Origin: Thiosocius sp963808165
Lineage (GTDB): Bacteria > Pseudomonadota > Gammaproteobacteria > Chromatiales > Chromatiaceae
Assembly (NCBI GenBank): GCA_963808165.1
Contig: CAWEET010000021.1
Span: 504,863-568,862, forward strand
Direction: 5' to 3'
Length of the DNA: 64,000 nucleotides
Shown: positions 36,585-45,693 of the stretch, piece by piece
How the letters are laid out: every line of letters starts with the position of its first letter
Numbering within the stretch: position 1 is the stretch's first letter
Position numbers and translations under genes: made by a program
The notes under the pieces: model-generated
What the model saw: only the letters and a program-made list of their open reading frames with translations
Told to the model about the DNA's origin: nothing
Database searches by the model: none

Positions 36585-37281
36585 TCAGACCGGCGAAGGA
36601 TGCGAAGCGGACCGGCCGGTTCTCGATGTCGCCTGTCTGCATCCTGAGAGTCGCAGGGCGGCGCTGGTGTCGAGTACCGGCAACCACTGCCAGGTCTGGC
36701 GCAGTGCGCGCAAGAACACCGATGACCCGGACGACGATACCTATACCGAGTTCGTCGTCAAGTTCCCGCGCGATCGTTATCGGCACCAGGATGCACGGAT
36801 CCTTTCGCGTCAGCACAGCATGCTGCGCGAGGCGCTGGGCGAGATCATCCCCGAGGCGCTGTTCGTCGAGACCTGCATCGATGGCGAACCCAACCTCATC
36901 GTCCTGGCGCGAGCCGTCAACGTCTGGTTCAACATCGCCAATCCACGCAACCGGGAAGAGGCCATCGGACTGCTCCGCGAACACCCGATCGCGCGCCGCC
37001 AGTTGGCGCACTTTCTGACCGCATCGGCGAGATGGCGCGAAGGTCCGAACCCGCGTGTTATCGATCTGTACGGTCTCGACAACCTGGTCATGGACAACCA
37101 GCGCCAGATTCGCTTCGTGGACAGTTTTTACGTGTTCTTCTTCGAAGACATGCTGCACCTGCTGGGGGGAGAGAAGGACGATGCGCTGGAGGAGAAGATC
37201 GAGGTTTCGTTGAAGCGTATCGCCTATCTGCACGAGATACTCGCGCGCTCGGCGTCGGATTTCGACGCGCCGCTGAGCTGA
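36568..37281 (+). CDS. Unrecognised protein with weak protein-kinase-like features
   Basis: About 237 residues. I do not recognise a family with confidence. T-E-F-V-V-K-F-P-R-D could be a nucleotide-lysine strand. V-I-D-L-Y-G-L-D-N-L-V-M-D followed by I-R-F-V-D-S-F resembles the HxDxxxxN and DFG loops of kinase-fold proteins, as in divergent phosphotransferases. All of this is inference. The start could be 36559 or 36568. Both lie inside the end of the cyclotransferase gene, which implies coupling. Confidence 0.6.
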   Translation: MNNGADQTGEGCEADRPVLDVACLHPESRRAALVSSTGNHCQVWRSARKNTDDPDDDTYTEFVVKFPRDRYRHQDARILSRQHSMLREALGEIIPEALFVETCIDGEPNLIVLARAVNVWFNIANPRNREEAIGLLREHPIARRQLAHFLTASARWREGPNPRVIDLYGLDNLVMDNQRQIRFVDSFYVFFFEDMLHLLGGEKDDALEEKIEVSLKRIAYLHEILARSASDFDAPLS

Positions 37282-37442
37282 TCCGGGCGGTCGGGCGCCC
37301 GCCTGGCAGCGGCTGCGCGATGCATTAGGGGGGCTGCTTGTCGCCCAAGCGGATGGTGGCTGTGTCTGCGATGACCAGCGGCGTCGGCGCAAGGCAATTG
37401 GCCGTCACTGCGGTTCCCGCCGCTTTTCGCACGGCTGCCGAT

Positions 37443-37468
37443 TCTTGCACGCAACGCCGCGTGCAAGA
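37443..37468 (-). terminator. Hairpin ending the fdh operon
   Basis: Perfect 10-bp stem TCTTGCACGC-AACGCC-GCGTGCAAGA, 14 bases beyond the stop of the CCG iron-sulfur gene (minus strand). No T run follows, but a stem this long at the end of a convergent pair is a likely terminator. Confidence 0.6.
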
Positions 37469-37481
37469 CCGCGAGCGATGA

Positions 37482-38813
37482 CTATTTCAGGTTAGCACCA
37501 ACCAATTCGACCAGGCTCTCGATCTGGGTGCCCCACTGCGTGCGCTGCGCGCCGGCCATCAGGTTGACCCGGCAGCTGCCGCAGGCCGTGACGACGCTCT
37601 CCGCACCGGTCGCTTCGACCTGCTCGCGCTTCAGATCGAAGGCCGCGTCGCGCATCGGTGCGGCTCCCTCCATCACGAACAGACCAGCGCCGCCGCCGCA
37701 ACAGAAATTGGTCACCTTGTTGCTCGGCATCTCGCGCAGATCGACACCCAGTGCCTTCAGAACGGCGCGTGGCTCATCGAACACCCCGCCGTGGCGCCCG
37801 ACCTTGCAGGGGTCGTGGTAAGTGACATGTCTGTCCGGGCCGAGCGGCTTCAGATGCAGCCGGCCCGCAATGACCTCGCGGCCGAGGAACTCCGACAGCG
37901 CCATCACCTCGAACGGCAGTGCTGCGCCGTGCTCGTTGGCCCCATACCAGCGCATCGCCGGGTAGGCGTGTCCGCACTCAGGGACTATGACCAGCTTTGC
38001 GCCGAGCGCGATCGCCTGGCTGGTGATGCGTTCCGACGCCGACTTCTGGACCTCTTCGTAACCCGAGAGCAGACCGAAGTTTGCGCCCTCGAACGCACAG
38101 CTGTGGATGGTCCAGTCGACGCCGAGGTGGTTCATTACCTTGACGGTGGCCTCCAATGCGTCCTTGAACAGCAGCACGTCGATGGTCGAACTCAGGACCA
38201 GGATGTCGGCCTTCTCCTTGTTGATCGGCACCTCGTAACCCTTGGCGCGCAGATCATCCACGGCCTGTCGAATCTGATCGGGACCGACGCCGAACACGGT
38301 GCCGCGGCTGCCCTGTTCCTGCTCGACGGCACGCAGACCGGCCGGTATCAGGCCGGCCTGGGCCAGTCCTTCACGGGTGATGTGAACCATCGCGGCGATA
38401 TCTATGCCCATCGGGCAGACCAGCCCGCATCGGCCGCACTCGGTGCAGGATTCGTAGACCAGCTCCTGGGTGGCTTCGAGGTCGGCCTCGGTGATCTCCG
38501 GCTCGGTCAAGCGGTGAAAAAAGCGCAACGGGGCCTTCTCGCGGCGGTAGAAGCGTTTGAGCAGGTCGAGCTTGTGGATTGGCGTGAACTTGGGGTCCTC
38601 GGTCTGGATGTAGAACTGGCAGGCCTCCGCGCAAAGGCCGCAGTGTACGCAGGATTCGAGGAACGTCGCCTGCGACGAGTCCAGCTTGGCGGCAAACACC
38701 GCCTTGGCCCGTTTCAGGCGTTCGCTGTCGGGGCAGTCGGTGGGCTGCGCCATCTGCGGCAGCATCTTGATCTGCTCGCCGAAACCGCGAAAGACGTTCA
38801 TGTCGATGGCCAT
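37482..38813 (-). CDS. HdrD/DsrK-like iron-sulfur protein (two 4Fe-4S clusters, CCG domains)
   Basis: 443 residues. Two 4Fe-4S motifs (C55, C58, C61, C65 and C123, C126, C129, C133) are followed by a cysteine-rich CCG domain, with H-D-P-C-K-V-G-R-H-G-G, N-F-C-C-G-G-G-A-G and A-C-G-S-C. The domain order is that of heterodisulfide reductase subunit D, DsrK and GlpC. There is no signal peptide, so it faces the cytoplasm. It is the last gene of the fdh transcription unit and follows a NarI-like cytochrome b. The pair resembles DsrMK or HdrED modules, which move electrons between quinone and cytoplasmic thiol/disulfide substrates. Confidence 0.9.
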   Translation of the reverse strand: MAIDMNVFRGFGEQIKMLPQMAQPTDCPDSERLKRAKAVFAAKLDSSQATFLESCVHCGLCAEACQFYIQTEDPKFTPIHKLDLLKRFYRREKAPLRFFHRLTEPEITEADLEATQELVYESCTECGRCGLVCPMGIDIAAMVHITREGLAQAGLIPAGLRAVEQEQGSRGTVFGVGPDQIRQAVDDLRAKGYEVPINKEKADILVLSSTIDVLLFKDALEATVKVMNHLGVDWTIHSCAFEGANFGLLSGYEEVQKSASERITSQAIALGAKLVIVPECGHAYPAMRWYGANEHGAALPFEVMALSEFLGREVIAGRLHLKPLGPDRHVTYHDPCKVGRHGGVFDEPRAVLKALGVDLREMPSNKVTNFCCGGGAGLFVMEGAAPMRDAAFDLKREQVEATGAESVVTACGSCRVNLMAGAQRTQWGTQIESLVELVGANLK

Positions 38814-38878
38814 GACCTAATCTCCGAAACGCTCGCCGCCGGCGGCGGCGATGGGTACCCTGGAAGCCGCAGGTCCGC

Positions 38879-39523
38879 TCATACGCGCACGCCACGCCGC
38901 CCGTAGTGGGCTCCCATGAAACCCCGGCTGAAGGGGAAGGTGAAGGTGTGCATCAGCGCGCTGAATGGGAAATACAGCAACAGCAGCTCCGCGAGGAAAA
39001 AGTGCAGCACGCGCAATGGCTCGTAAGCGCGGGCCAGTGCGAGGCAGCCCGTGAGCATGACCAGGAATATCAGGACCGATCCGATATAGTCGCCGCGGTC
39101 GGAGATCGCCCGTGTGACCGGGTTCATCATGCGGTGCAGGATCAGCAGCAGCAATCCCAGAAAGGCGAGTTCGGAAACCAGAATGAACGCCCATTCGGGC
39201 ATGGCCGGCCAGCCGAAACCCAACACGCGTTCCCGATAGAAGTCGATGTGGGGTAAAGCGAAGAACAGCAGCGCGAACAAACCCACGTGGAAAAGATAGC
39301 CTGCAATGACCTGCAGCTTGATCCGTGACCAGAAGTCGGCGCGTGGAAAGAAGCGCTTGATATTGATCCCGATCGCACCGGCGGTTCCGGAAGCGCGCGG
39401 CACGCTGAGATCCTTCTTACTACCCATCGTCAGCATGCCGATCAGTCGCCAAAGGACGCCGATTACGAACACGGCCGCCGAGAAATACCAAAAGGGACCG
39501 TCGACAAATTCAGTGAAGCTCAC
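38879..39523 (-). CDS. NarI/DsrM-like cytochrome b membrane subunit
   Basis: 214 residues with five hydrophobic helices (about 12-32, 70-92, 110-132, 146-167, 171-195). Histidines 79, 130, 174 and 192 in or next to the helices are candidate haem b ligands, as in nitrate reductase gamma subunits. No molybdenum nitrate reductase subunits are nearby. Its partner is the CCG iron-sulfur protein 65 bases downstream, and fdhC is 57 bases upstream. A quinone-linked role is likely by family. Confidence 0.85.
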   Translation of the reverse strand: MSFTEFVDGPFWYFSAAVFVIGVLWRLIGMLTMGSKKDLSVPRASGTAGAIGINIKRFFPRADFWSRIKLQVIAGYLFHVGLFALLFFALPHIDFYRERVLGFGWPAMPEWAFILVSELAFLGLLLLILHRMMNPVTRAISDRGDYIGSVLIFLVMLTGCLALARAYEPLRVLHFFLAELLLLYFPFSALMHTFTFPFSRGFMGAHYGRRGVRV

Positions 39524-39580
39524 GTTCTGTTCCCTCGAATCGTATCGTTATTCTTTCGGACCTGGGTCTCGACCGTGCTG

Positions 39581-40639
39581 TTATGCCTTGTCGGTCGAGG
39601 TGTGCAGAGGCACCTGTCGTGTCGCCGTGGATGGTTCGTTTGCGGTCGTCGACTCGGCACCGCCTTGGGTTGCCTCGGCGTACCAGCGGTCGTGGTGTCC
39701 CTTGGCCCAGTTTTCGTCCACATAGCCGGTCGTCATGCTTTCCAGGCTGCCCTCGGTGCCGAGCGTCCCGATATAGATGTGACCGAAGGAGCCGGCGATG
39801 AACAACACGGCTGCAATTCCGTGGACGATCAGCGCGAGCTGCATGATTTCGCGGCCCTGTCCGAATACCGGGAAGACCAACACCAGTCCGCTGATCGAAA
39901 CCGTCAGACCGAGCAGCATCACGGACCAGAACCAGATCTTCTCGCCGGTGTTGAAGAAGCCGGCGCTGACGTGCGCGTTGCCGATGATACCGCCGCCCTT
40001 GATCAGCCACTTGAGATCGCCGCGCGATGGCAGGTTCCTGGCCGCCCAGCGAACGAACAATGCGATGATCGCCACCAGGAACAGCGGGCCAAACAGGTTG
40101 TGGCCCTCTTTGGAGGCGCTGGCGATGACGCTGAAGGCCTCGGCTCCCAACACGGGCAAGGCCACGAAACGTCCGAACAACAAAGTCAGGCCGGTGAGTG
40201 CGAGGAAGATGAACAGGATGGCGGTAAGCCAGTGCAGCGTCCGATCGATGTCGGGAAAGCGCCTGATACGCTTGCCGGAGCGACCTTCGGGGATCGGGAT
40301 CCTGCCCCGAACCAGGTAAAAGATCAGGACCAGCCCGGCGACCGCTGCGATAAACAGTCCGGCGTTGCCGATGAAGTCGTTGCTCCGGTAGTTGCGAAAT
40401 TCCTCGCCGCTCTGCTCGATCAGCACGCCCGTTTCGACGCCGCGCGTCTGCGTGGTCCCGGCACCGATGGCGTCGCGCTGTCGCACCGCACGCCAGAGGT
40501 CACTGCCCGGGTTGGGCACCAGGATCGGTGATGCCGGGTCGCCGCCCTGAGCGGGGGCCGGGAGCGGGGCAAGCAGGCAGATCACGAACAGCAGCGCGGC
40601 GAATTGCCAGACTGCCGCCCGGAGGGTGATGAATGACAT
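39581..40639 (-). CDS. fdhC: Formate dehydrogenase cytochrome b (gamma) subunit
   Basis: 352 residues. A signal-like helix at the N-terminus, then about 70 periplasmic residues, then a FdoI/FdnI-type cytochrome b556 domain. Haem ligand candidates include R-T-L-H-W-L, K-E-G-H-N-L-F-G-P and G-S-F-G-H-I-Y-I-G-T. It passes electrons from FdhB to quinone. Two ATGs are possible. GAGGA is nine bases from 40639 but only three from 40645, so 40639 is chosen. A 270-bp MITE-like element separates it from fdhB. Confidence 0.9.
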   Translation of the reverse strand: MSFITLRAAVWQFAALLFVICLLAPLPAPAQGGDPASPILVPNPGSDLWRAVRQRDAIGAGTTQTRGVETGVLIEQSGEEFRNYRSNDFIGNAGLFIAAVAGLVLIFYLVRGRIPIPEGRSGKRIRRFPDIDRTLHWLTAILFIFLALTGLTLLFGRFVALPVLGAEAFSVIASASKEGHNLFGPLFLVAIIALFVRWAARNLPSRGDLKWLIKGGGIIGNAHVSAGFFNTGEKIWFWSVMLLGLTVSISGLVLVFPVFGQGREIMQLALIVHGIAAVLFIAGSFGHIYIGTLGTEGSLESMTTGYVDENWAKGHHDRWYAEATQGGAESTTANEPSTATRQVPLHTSTDKA

Positions 40640-40734
40640 CGCCATATTCCTCGATTGAGCGAGCTGTTGTTCTGGTTTTCGTTTCGTCAACCTGCTTCCC
40701 TGGCCGAACGACCGTTGGGTCGGAGGTCCCATGC

Positions 40735-41004
40735 TAGGGCCTGTTAACACTAATCCGGAGCGTGTCGCCGGAGGCCATTTTTTCGCAGATCAAGGCGTAA
40801 CGAGCGCTGTGTAGCAGGCTACATGAGCGAGGTGCAACGCAGAGCTGTGGGAAAATGGCCCCGTCCCTTCGGGTTGCGCCCCAAAATGGGCCACTCGGTG
40901 TTGCTCGTCGTTCATTTGGAATGACCAAACTTCACTCCTCGCGCCTTGATTGGCCCATTTTGGGGCAGCAACGATGCGATCCGGATTAGTGTTAACAGGC
41001 CCTA
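40735..41004. mobile_element. 270-bp MITE-like element, copy 2, between fdhB and fdhC
   Basis: Same length and ends as copy 1, about 97 percent identical by eye, with CTAG at the left border and CTAA at the right. It sits in the 411-base gap between fdhB and fdhC, genes that are normally adjacent. It has therefore split the transcription unit without breaking a gene. Confidence 0.88.
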
Positions 41005-41050
41005 ACAGGCTGCCGGGGCCGCTAACGGTCCCGGCAGCCGTTGCGGCGGC

Positions 41051-41680
41051 TCAGCCGTCGCTGCTGGCCTTGCCCTTGGTGCCCTGCGGTGCCCGCAGGC
41101 TGGCCTTGTCATAGTTGACACCCCAGTTGAGCACGGAGGCTCCGCGGTTCACCACGCGCTTGCGATAGATATCGGAGATGACATCCGCGTCACCGGCGAG
41201 CAGCGCCTTGGTCGAGCACATCTCGGCACACAGCGGCAGCTTGCCCTCGGCGAGTCGATTGGCACCGTAGGCACGGTACTCGTCTGCACTCCCGGTCTCT
41301 TTCGGGCCACCGGCGCAGAAGGTGCATTTGTCCATCTTGCCGCGTGACGCGAATGCGCCGGCCTTGGGGAACTGCGGCGCGCCGAACGGGCACGCGTAGA
41401 AGCAATAGCCGCAACCGATGCAGATGTCCTTGTCGTGCAGCACCAGTCCGTCGTCGGTGGTGTAGAAACAATCGACCGGACAGACGGCCGCACAGGGGGC
41501 GTCTGAACAATGCATGCAGGCCACCGACAGGGAGCGTTCCCCCGGTTCGCCGTCCTTGATGGTCACGACCCGGCGGCGGTTGACGCCCCACGGTACCTCG
41601 TTCTCGTTCTTGCAAGCGGTGACACAGGCATTGCATTCGATACAGCGTTCTGCGTCGCAGTAAAACTTCATATTTGCCAT
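41051..41680 (-). CDS. fdhB: Formate dehydrogenase iron-sulfur (beta) subunit
   Basis: 209 residues with four ferredoxin-type cysteine groups: C-I-E-C-N-A-C-V-T-A-C, C-M-H-C then C-A-A-V-C, C-I-G-C-G-Y-C-F-Y-A-C, and C-T-F-C with C-A-E-M-C. It carries electrons from the molybdenum site of FdhA to FdhC. It follows fdhA by 13 bases. There is no C-terminal membrane helix, unlike Escherichia coli FdnH, so anchoring depends on FdhC. Confidence 0.95.
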   Translation of the reverse strand: MANMKFYCDAERCIECNACVTACKNENEVPWGVNRRRVVTIKDGEPGERSLSVACMHCSDAPCAAVCPVDCFYTTDDGLVLHDKDICIGCGYCFYACPFGAPQFPKAGAFASRGKMDKCTFCAGGPKETGSADEYRAYGANRLAEGKLPLCAEMCSTKALLAGDADVISDIYRKRVVNRGASVLNWGVNYDKASLRAPQGTKGKASSDG

Positions 41681-41693
41681 GTCTGAGTCCTCC

Positions 41694-44625
41694 TCAAGCC
41701 TTGGAGATGCGGCAAAGGGTGCACTTGGTTTCCTGCATCTGTGTCACCGAGTCGTAGCCGTAGGTGAACGCAGTGTTACAGGCCTCGCCAAGCACGTAGG
41801 GGTCCGAGCCCGCCGGGTACTTGTCGCGCAGGTCCTTGCCCTCGAAGTGGCCGCCGAAGTGGAACGGCGTGAATGCGACGCCGGCAGCGACGCGGCGCGT
41901 CACCATCGCCTTGACCTTGATCTTGGCCCCCTCCGCGCCCTCGACCCAGACGTCGTCTCCATCCTTTATGCCGCCATTGTTGGCGTCACGCGGGTGGATC
42001 TCCACGAACATGTCCTGCTGCAGTTCGGCCAGCCAGGGATTGGACCGCGTCTCGTCGCCACCACCTTCGTACTCCACCAGTCGACCCGAGGTCAGAATGA
42101 TCGGGTAGTCCTGCGAATAGTCCTTCGCCTGGACCGAGGCGTAGCGGGTCGGCAGCCGCCAGAACGACTTGCGGTCTTCGTAAGTCGGGTACTGCTCGAC
42201 CAGGTCGCGGCGATTCGTGTACAGCGGTTCGCGGTGGATCGGGACCGGGTCCGGGAAGGTCCAGACCACCGTGCGGGCCTTGGCGTTGCCGAACGGCGCG
42301 CAGCCGCGCTGGATCGCAACTCGCTGGATGCCGCCGGACAGGTCGGTCTTCCAGTTCTTACCCTCTGCAGCTGCCTGTTCCTCGGCCGACAGATCGTCCC
42401 ACCAGCCGAGATTCTTCAACAGCTCGCCGGTGAATTCCGGATAGCCGTCCTGGATCTCGGAACCGGCCGAGTAACTGCCGTCGGCGAGCAGGCTCACGCC
42501 GTCTCGCTCGACCCCGAAGCGCGCGCGGAAGGTCAGGCCGCCCTCGGCTACCGGCAGGCTAGTGTCGTACAGGTTCGGTGTGCCGGGGTGCTTCATCTCC
42601 GCGGTGCCCCAGCACGGCCATGGCATGCCGTAGAAATCGCCGTCGGCCGGGCCACCCTCGGCCTTGAGGCTGGTGTAGTCGAAGGTGCCCCAGTGTTGCT
42701 GGTGCAGCTTCAGACGTTCCGGGCTCTGCCCGGTGTAGCCGATGGTCCACATGCCGCGGTTGAACTCGCGCGTGATGTCCTCGATCAGCGGCTCTTCGCC
42801 GTTCACCTCGATGTGCTTGAACAACTGCTCTTCGAAGCCGAGCTTCTTGGCCAGCTTGTACATGATGGTGTGATCGGGCAGCGATTCGAACAGCGGATCG
42901 ATCACCTGGTCACGCCACTGCAGCGAGCGGTTCGACGCAGTTGCCGAGCCATAGGTCTCGAACTGCGTGCAGGCCGGCAGCAGATAGACGCCGTCGGTGC
43001 GGTCGTGCATCACGGCCGACACGGTCGGGTAGGGGTCGACCACGACGAGCAGGTCGAGCTTCTCCATGGCCTTTTTCATCTCCTCGCCACGGGTCTGCGA
43101 GTTTGGCGCGTGGCCCCACATGAACATCGCGCGGACATTGTCCCGCTGCGCCATGTGCGCCCTTGTCCTCGAGTACCCCGTCGATCCAGCGTGAGACCGG
43201 GATCCCCTTGGTGTTCATCACGGCGGCGGCCTTGTCCTTCTCGTCGTACTCGCCGATGTATTCCTTGCCGTCCTTGTCATAGGCGACCTTGTCGAATTGG
43301 CCCTTGATCCAGTCGAGATCGAGGTCCCAGACCTTGGCCCAGTGCGCCCACGAGCCCGGGGCCAGGCCGTAGTAGCCGGGCAGCGTGTCGGCGAGCACGC
43401 CCAGATCGGTCGCGCCCTGCACGTTGTCGTGGCCACGGAAGATATTGGCACCGCCGCCAGCCACGCCGATGTTGCCCAGCGCGAGCTGGAAGGCACAATA
43501 GGCGCGGGTGTTGTTGTTGCCGATCGTGTGCTGGGTGCCACCCATGCACCAGATGAAGGTGCCGGGGCGGTTGTCCGCCATTGCCTTGGCCGCCGCATAC
43601 ACCTGGTTTTCCGGGACACCGGTCACGCGCTCGACCTCGTCGGGCGTCCATTTCGCGACCTCCGCCTTGACCTCGTCCATGCCGTAGACGCGCTGACGGA
43701 TATACTCCTTGTCCTCCCAGCCGTTCTTGAAGATGTGGTACATCATGCCCCAGATGATCGGCACATCGGTGCCGGGACGGATGCGCAGGAAGTGATTGGC
43801 GTGTGCGGCGGTGCGGGTGAAGCGCGGATCGATCACGATGATCGGCGCGTTGTTTTCCTCTTTGGCCTTGAAGATGTGCTGCAGGGAGACCGGGTGCGCC
43901 TCGGTGGGGTTCGAGCCGATCAGCAGAATCGCTCTGGACTTGTGGATGTCGTTGTAGCTGTTGGTCATCGCCCCATAGCCCCAAGTGTTCGCGACACCGG
44001 CTACGGTGGTGGAATGGCAGATGCGGGCCTGGTGGTCGACGTTGTTCGTGCCCCACATGGCGGCAAACTTGCGATACAGATAGGCCTGCTCGTTGTTGAA
44101 CTTGGCCGAACCCAGCCAATAGACCGAATCCGGGCTGGATTCCTGCCGGATCTTCAGCAACTGGTCGCCGATGTCGTTGATCGCCTCGTCCCAGGAGACC
44201 TTCTGCCACTTGCCATTGACCAGCTTGGTGGGGTACTTCAGGCGGCGCTCGCCATGCCCATGCTCCCGCAGCGCCGCACCCTTGGCGCAATGGGCGCCCA
44301 GGTTGAACGGGTGGTCGAATGCCGGCTCCTGCCCGGTCCATACGCCATTCTTCACCTCGGCGAGGACCCCGCAGCCCACCGAGCAATGGGTGCAAATCGT
44401 GCGTACCTCTTTGGCCTCCCCGGCAGTTGCCGCTGGTGCGGCCTTCGCCTTGCGCATCATTCCCGGCGCGAGGCCGGTGGCCAGTGCGGTGCCGCCCGCC
44501 AGGACGCCCGAGTGGCGCAGGAAGTCGCGCCGGCTCAACTTGTGGCCGGTTTCAGCAGCGCGCTCCTGGACAACTCCGGTCGCCGCGGCAGTACCCACCT
44601 CATCGGAGATCTTTTTCAGTTTCAT
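41694..44625 (-). pseudogene. fdhA: Formate dehydrogenase catalytic (alpha) subunit, frameshifted
   Basis: Two overlapping frames together encode a complete molybdenum/tungsten formate dehydrogenase of about 976 residues. Frame one (from 44625) has a Tat signal (S-R-R-D-F-L), the 4Fe-4S cysteines C78, C81, C85 and C113, and an active-site cysteine C203 in R-I-C-H-S-T-T, where some relatives have selenocysteine. It stays in register to G-V-L-E-D-K. Frame two resumes at A-Q-R-D-N-V-R-A-M and runs to 41694. The span is 3n+1 bases. Removing one base from the CCC at 43160-43162 restores D-K-A-H-M-A-Q-R-D-N, which fits the family. The region is otherwise undecayed, so an assembly error or a very recent mutation is likely. 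Confidence 0.88.
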
Positions 44626-44650
44626 CGTGTCGCTCCTCCTGGGTCGGGGC

Positions 44651-44857
44651 TCAGCTGGCCGCGCTCTTGTAGTAATCGAGTACGTGCTTGGTCAGGCGAT
44701 AGCCTTCGGTCGGCTTCTGTGCGGCCGTCGCCCCAGTGTCCTCGGCCAGGACAACGCCGGGCGAAGCGGCCGCGACGGCTGCCGCTCCGCCCGCGATACC
44801 GGCGTCGCGCAAGAATTTGCGCCGGGATTGCGAGACCTGCTGCTTGGTATCTTTCAT
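44651..44857 (-). CDS. Formate dehydrogenase region small Tat-signal protein
   Basis: 68 residues. The N-terminal S-R-R-K-F-L-R-D-A-G-I-A-G-G-A-A-A is a twin-arginine signal, and a short tail ends Y-R-L-T-K-H-V-L-D-Y-Y-K-S-A. Small Tat proteins of this kind regularly precede fdhA and probably accompany the enzyme during export. The start has an AAGGAG site. It lies about 80 bases downstream of a -24/-12 promoter and 25 bases before fdhA. Confidence 0.85.
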   Translation of the reverse strand: MKDTKQQVSQSRRKFLRDAGIAGGAAAVAAASPGVVLAEDTGATAAQKPTEGYRLTKHVLDYYKSAAS

Positions 44858-44947
44858 TGCGATTGCTCCTTGGAAATAACGTGCACGTCGCGGGTTCGGG
44901 GATGGGCCCCGCATCAGGGCCCGGATAATTAGGCTTCCTGGTACTAC

Positions 44948-44963
44948 AGCAAACCGTGCGCCA
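44948..44963 (-). promoter_or_regulatory. Sigma-54 promoter of fdhX-fdhA-fdhB-fdhC
   Basis: Minus strand TGGCGC-ACGGT-TTGCT, against consensus TGGCAC-N5-TTGCW, with GG and GC exactly ten bases apart. Transcription would start near 44936. A GACAATTTGTC dyad lies at 45045-45055, about 85 bases upstream, a normal enhancer distance. Confidence 0.7.
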
Positions 44964-45044
44964 ACAGTGCGAGGAAAGAAGTAAGCAAAAGGGGGCTGAA
45001 AGCCTATGCGTGGGTCTGGATGCTGCGTCAAATCGGTCCGATGT

Positions 45045-45055
45045 GACAATTTGTC
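45045..45055. promoter_or_regulatory. GACAA-T-TTGTC dyad, candidate activator site
   Basis: Palindrome GACAATTTGTC just inside the torD end, about 85 bases upstream of the fdhX -24 element. CAATTTGTC recurs at 48851-48859, GACAAAT at 48881-48887 and GACAAAT at 57266-57272. Each lies upstream of a sigma-54 promoter. Confidence 0.5.
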
Positions 45056-45693
45056 TAGTCCAGCAGAGACAAATAGCGCGTTTCCAGGGCCATGAAGGCG
45101 CTGCCCAGGCGCGCGACCGAGCGGTAGAAAACGGCTGCCTGCGCCCCGGCGAGATCGCTGAAAAAGCCTGCCGCCCAGTTGCCAAGGTGGTTGTTGAAGA
45201 AGTGCTGCTGCTGTTCTGTCGCGAAGCCATCGAGGATCATCAGCGCCATCACCTCGCATAAAGCGGCAATGTGGTCCTCCGGCTCGCGCACGTCGTCGTC
45301 TCGTTCGAAACCCAGCCTGCGCAGATCGGCGCGCAGCAGTCCGAGGGGTTTCTCCATCAGGAAGCCGGTCTGGTACCAGGAGCCGTAGGGCACGAGTTCG
45401 CCACGTCCCAGGCCGATGAACAGGCTGTGATACTCGTCGCGCAGCGCCTCGACGTCGCTGTGTCGGGCAGCCAGCGCCAGTGAGCCGAAGGCAAGCGGCA
45501 GATCATTCTTCTCGCTGCCGGCATCGGCCTGCAAGCCACGCGTGTACTCCAGCACTTCATGGTCCGGCGCGCTGCGCAACAACGCGGCGAGCAGCCCGTA
45601 AATTGCGGCCCGGCGCGTCTGTTCCTCGGACGGTGCGATGGGCATTCCAGCCGTGCCCGGGTCGGCTGTCGTCTGCGGCATCTGTGGGTTCAT
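45055..45693 (-). CDS. TorD/DmsD-family molybdoenzyme chaperone
   Basis: 212 residues, all-helical. Typical features are R-A-A-I-Y-G-L-L-A-A-L-L near 25, Y-H-S-L-F-I-G-L-G-R-G-E-L-V-P-Y-G-S-W-Y near 90, and E-P-E-D-H-I-A-A-L-C-E-V-M near 135. Such proteins bind the Tat signal of a molybdoenzyme and hold it until cofactor insertion. FdhA is the evident client. The ATG at 45693 overlaps the end of the polyferredoxin gene by four bases. Confidence 0.9.
   Translation of the reverse strand: MNPQMPQTTADPGTAGMPIAPSEEQTRRAAIYGLLAALLRSAPDHEVLEYTRGLQADAGSEKNDLPLAFGSLALAARHSDVEALRDEYHSLFIGLGRGELVPYGSWYQTGFLMEKPLGLLRADLRRLGFERDDDVREPEDHIAALCEVMALMILDGFATEQQQHFFNNHLGNWAAGFFSDLAGAQAAVFYRSVARLGSAFMALETRYLSLLD

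Noticed and set aside
44015..44020. Selenocysteine at the formate dehydrogenase active site
   Set aside because: The codon at the position where some relatives carry in-frame TGA encodes Cys203 here (R-I-C-H-S). No SECIS-like need arises, so the frameshift is not a misread selenocysteine gene.
41679..44928. Two plus-strand open frames of over 540 residues opposite fdhA
   Set aside because: Shadows of fdhA, whose motifs are unmistakable on the minus strand.
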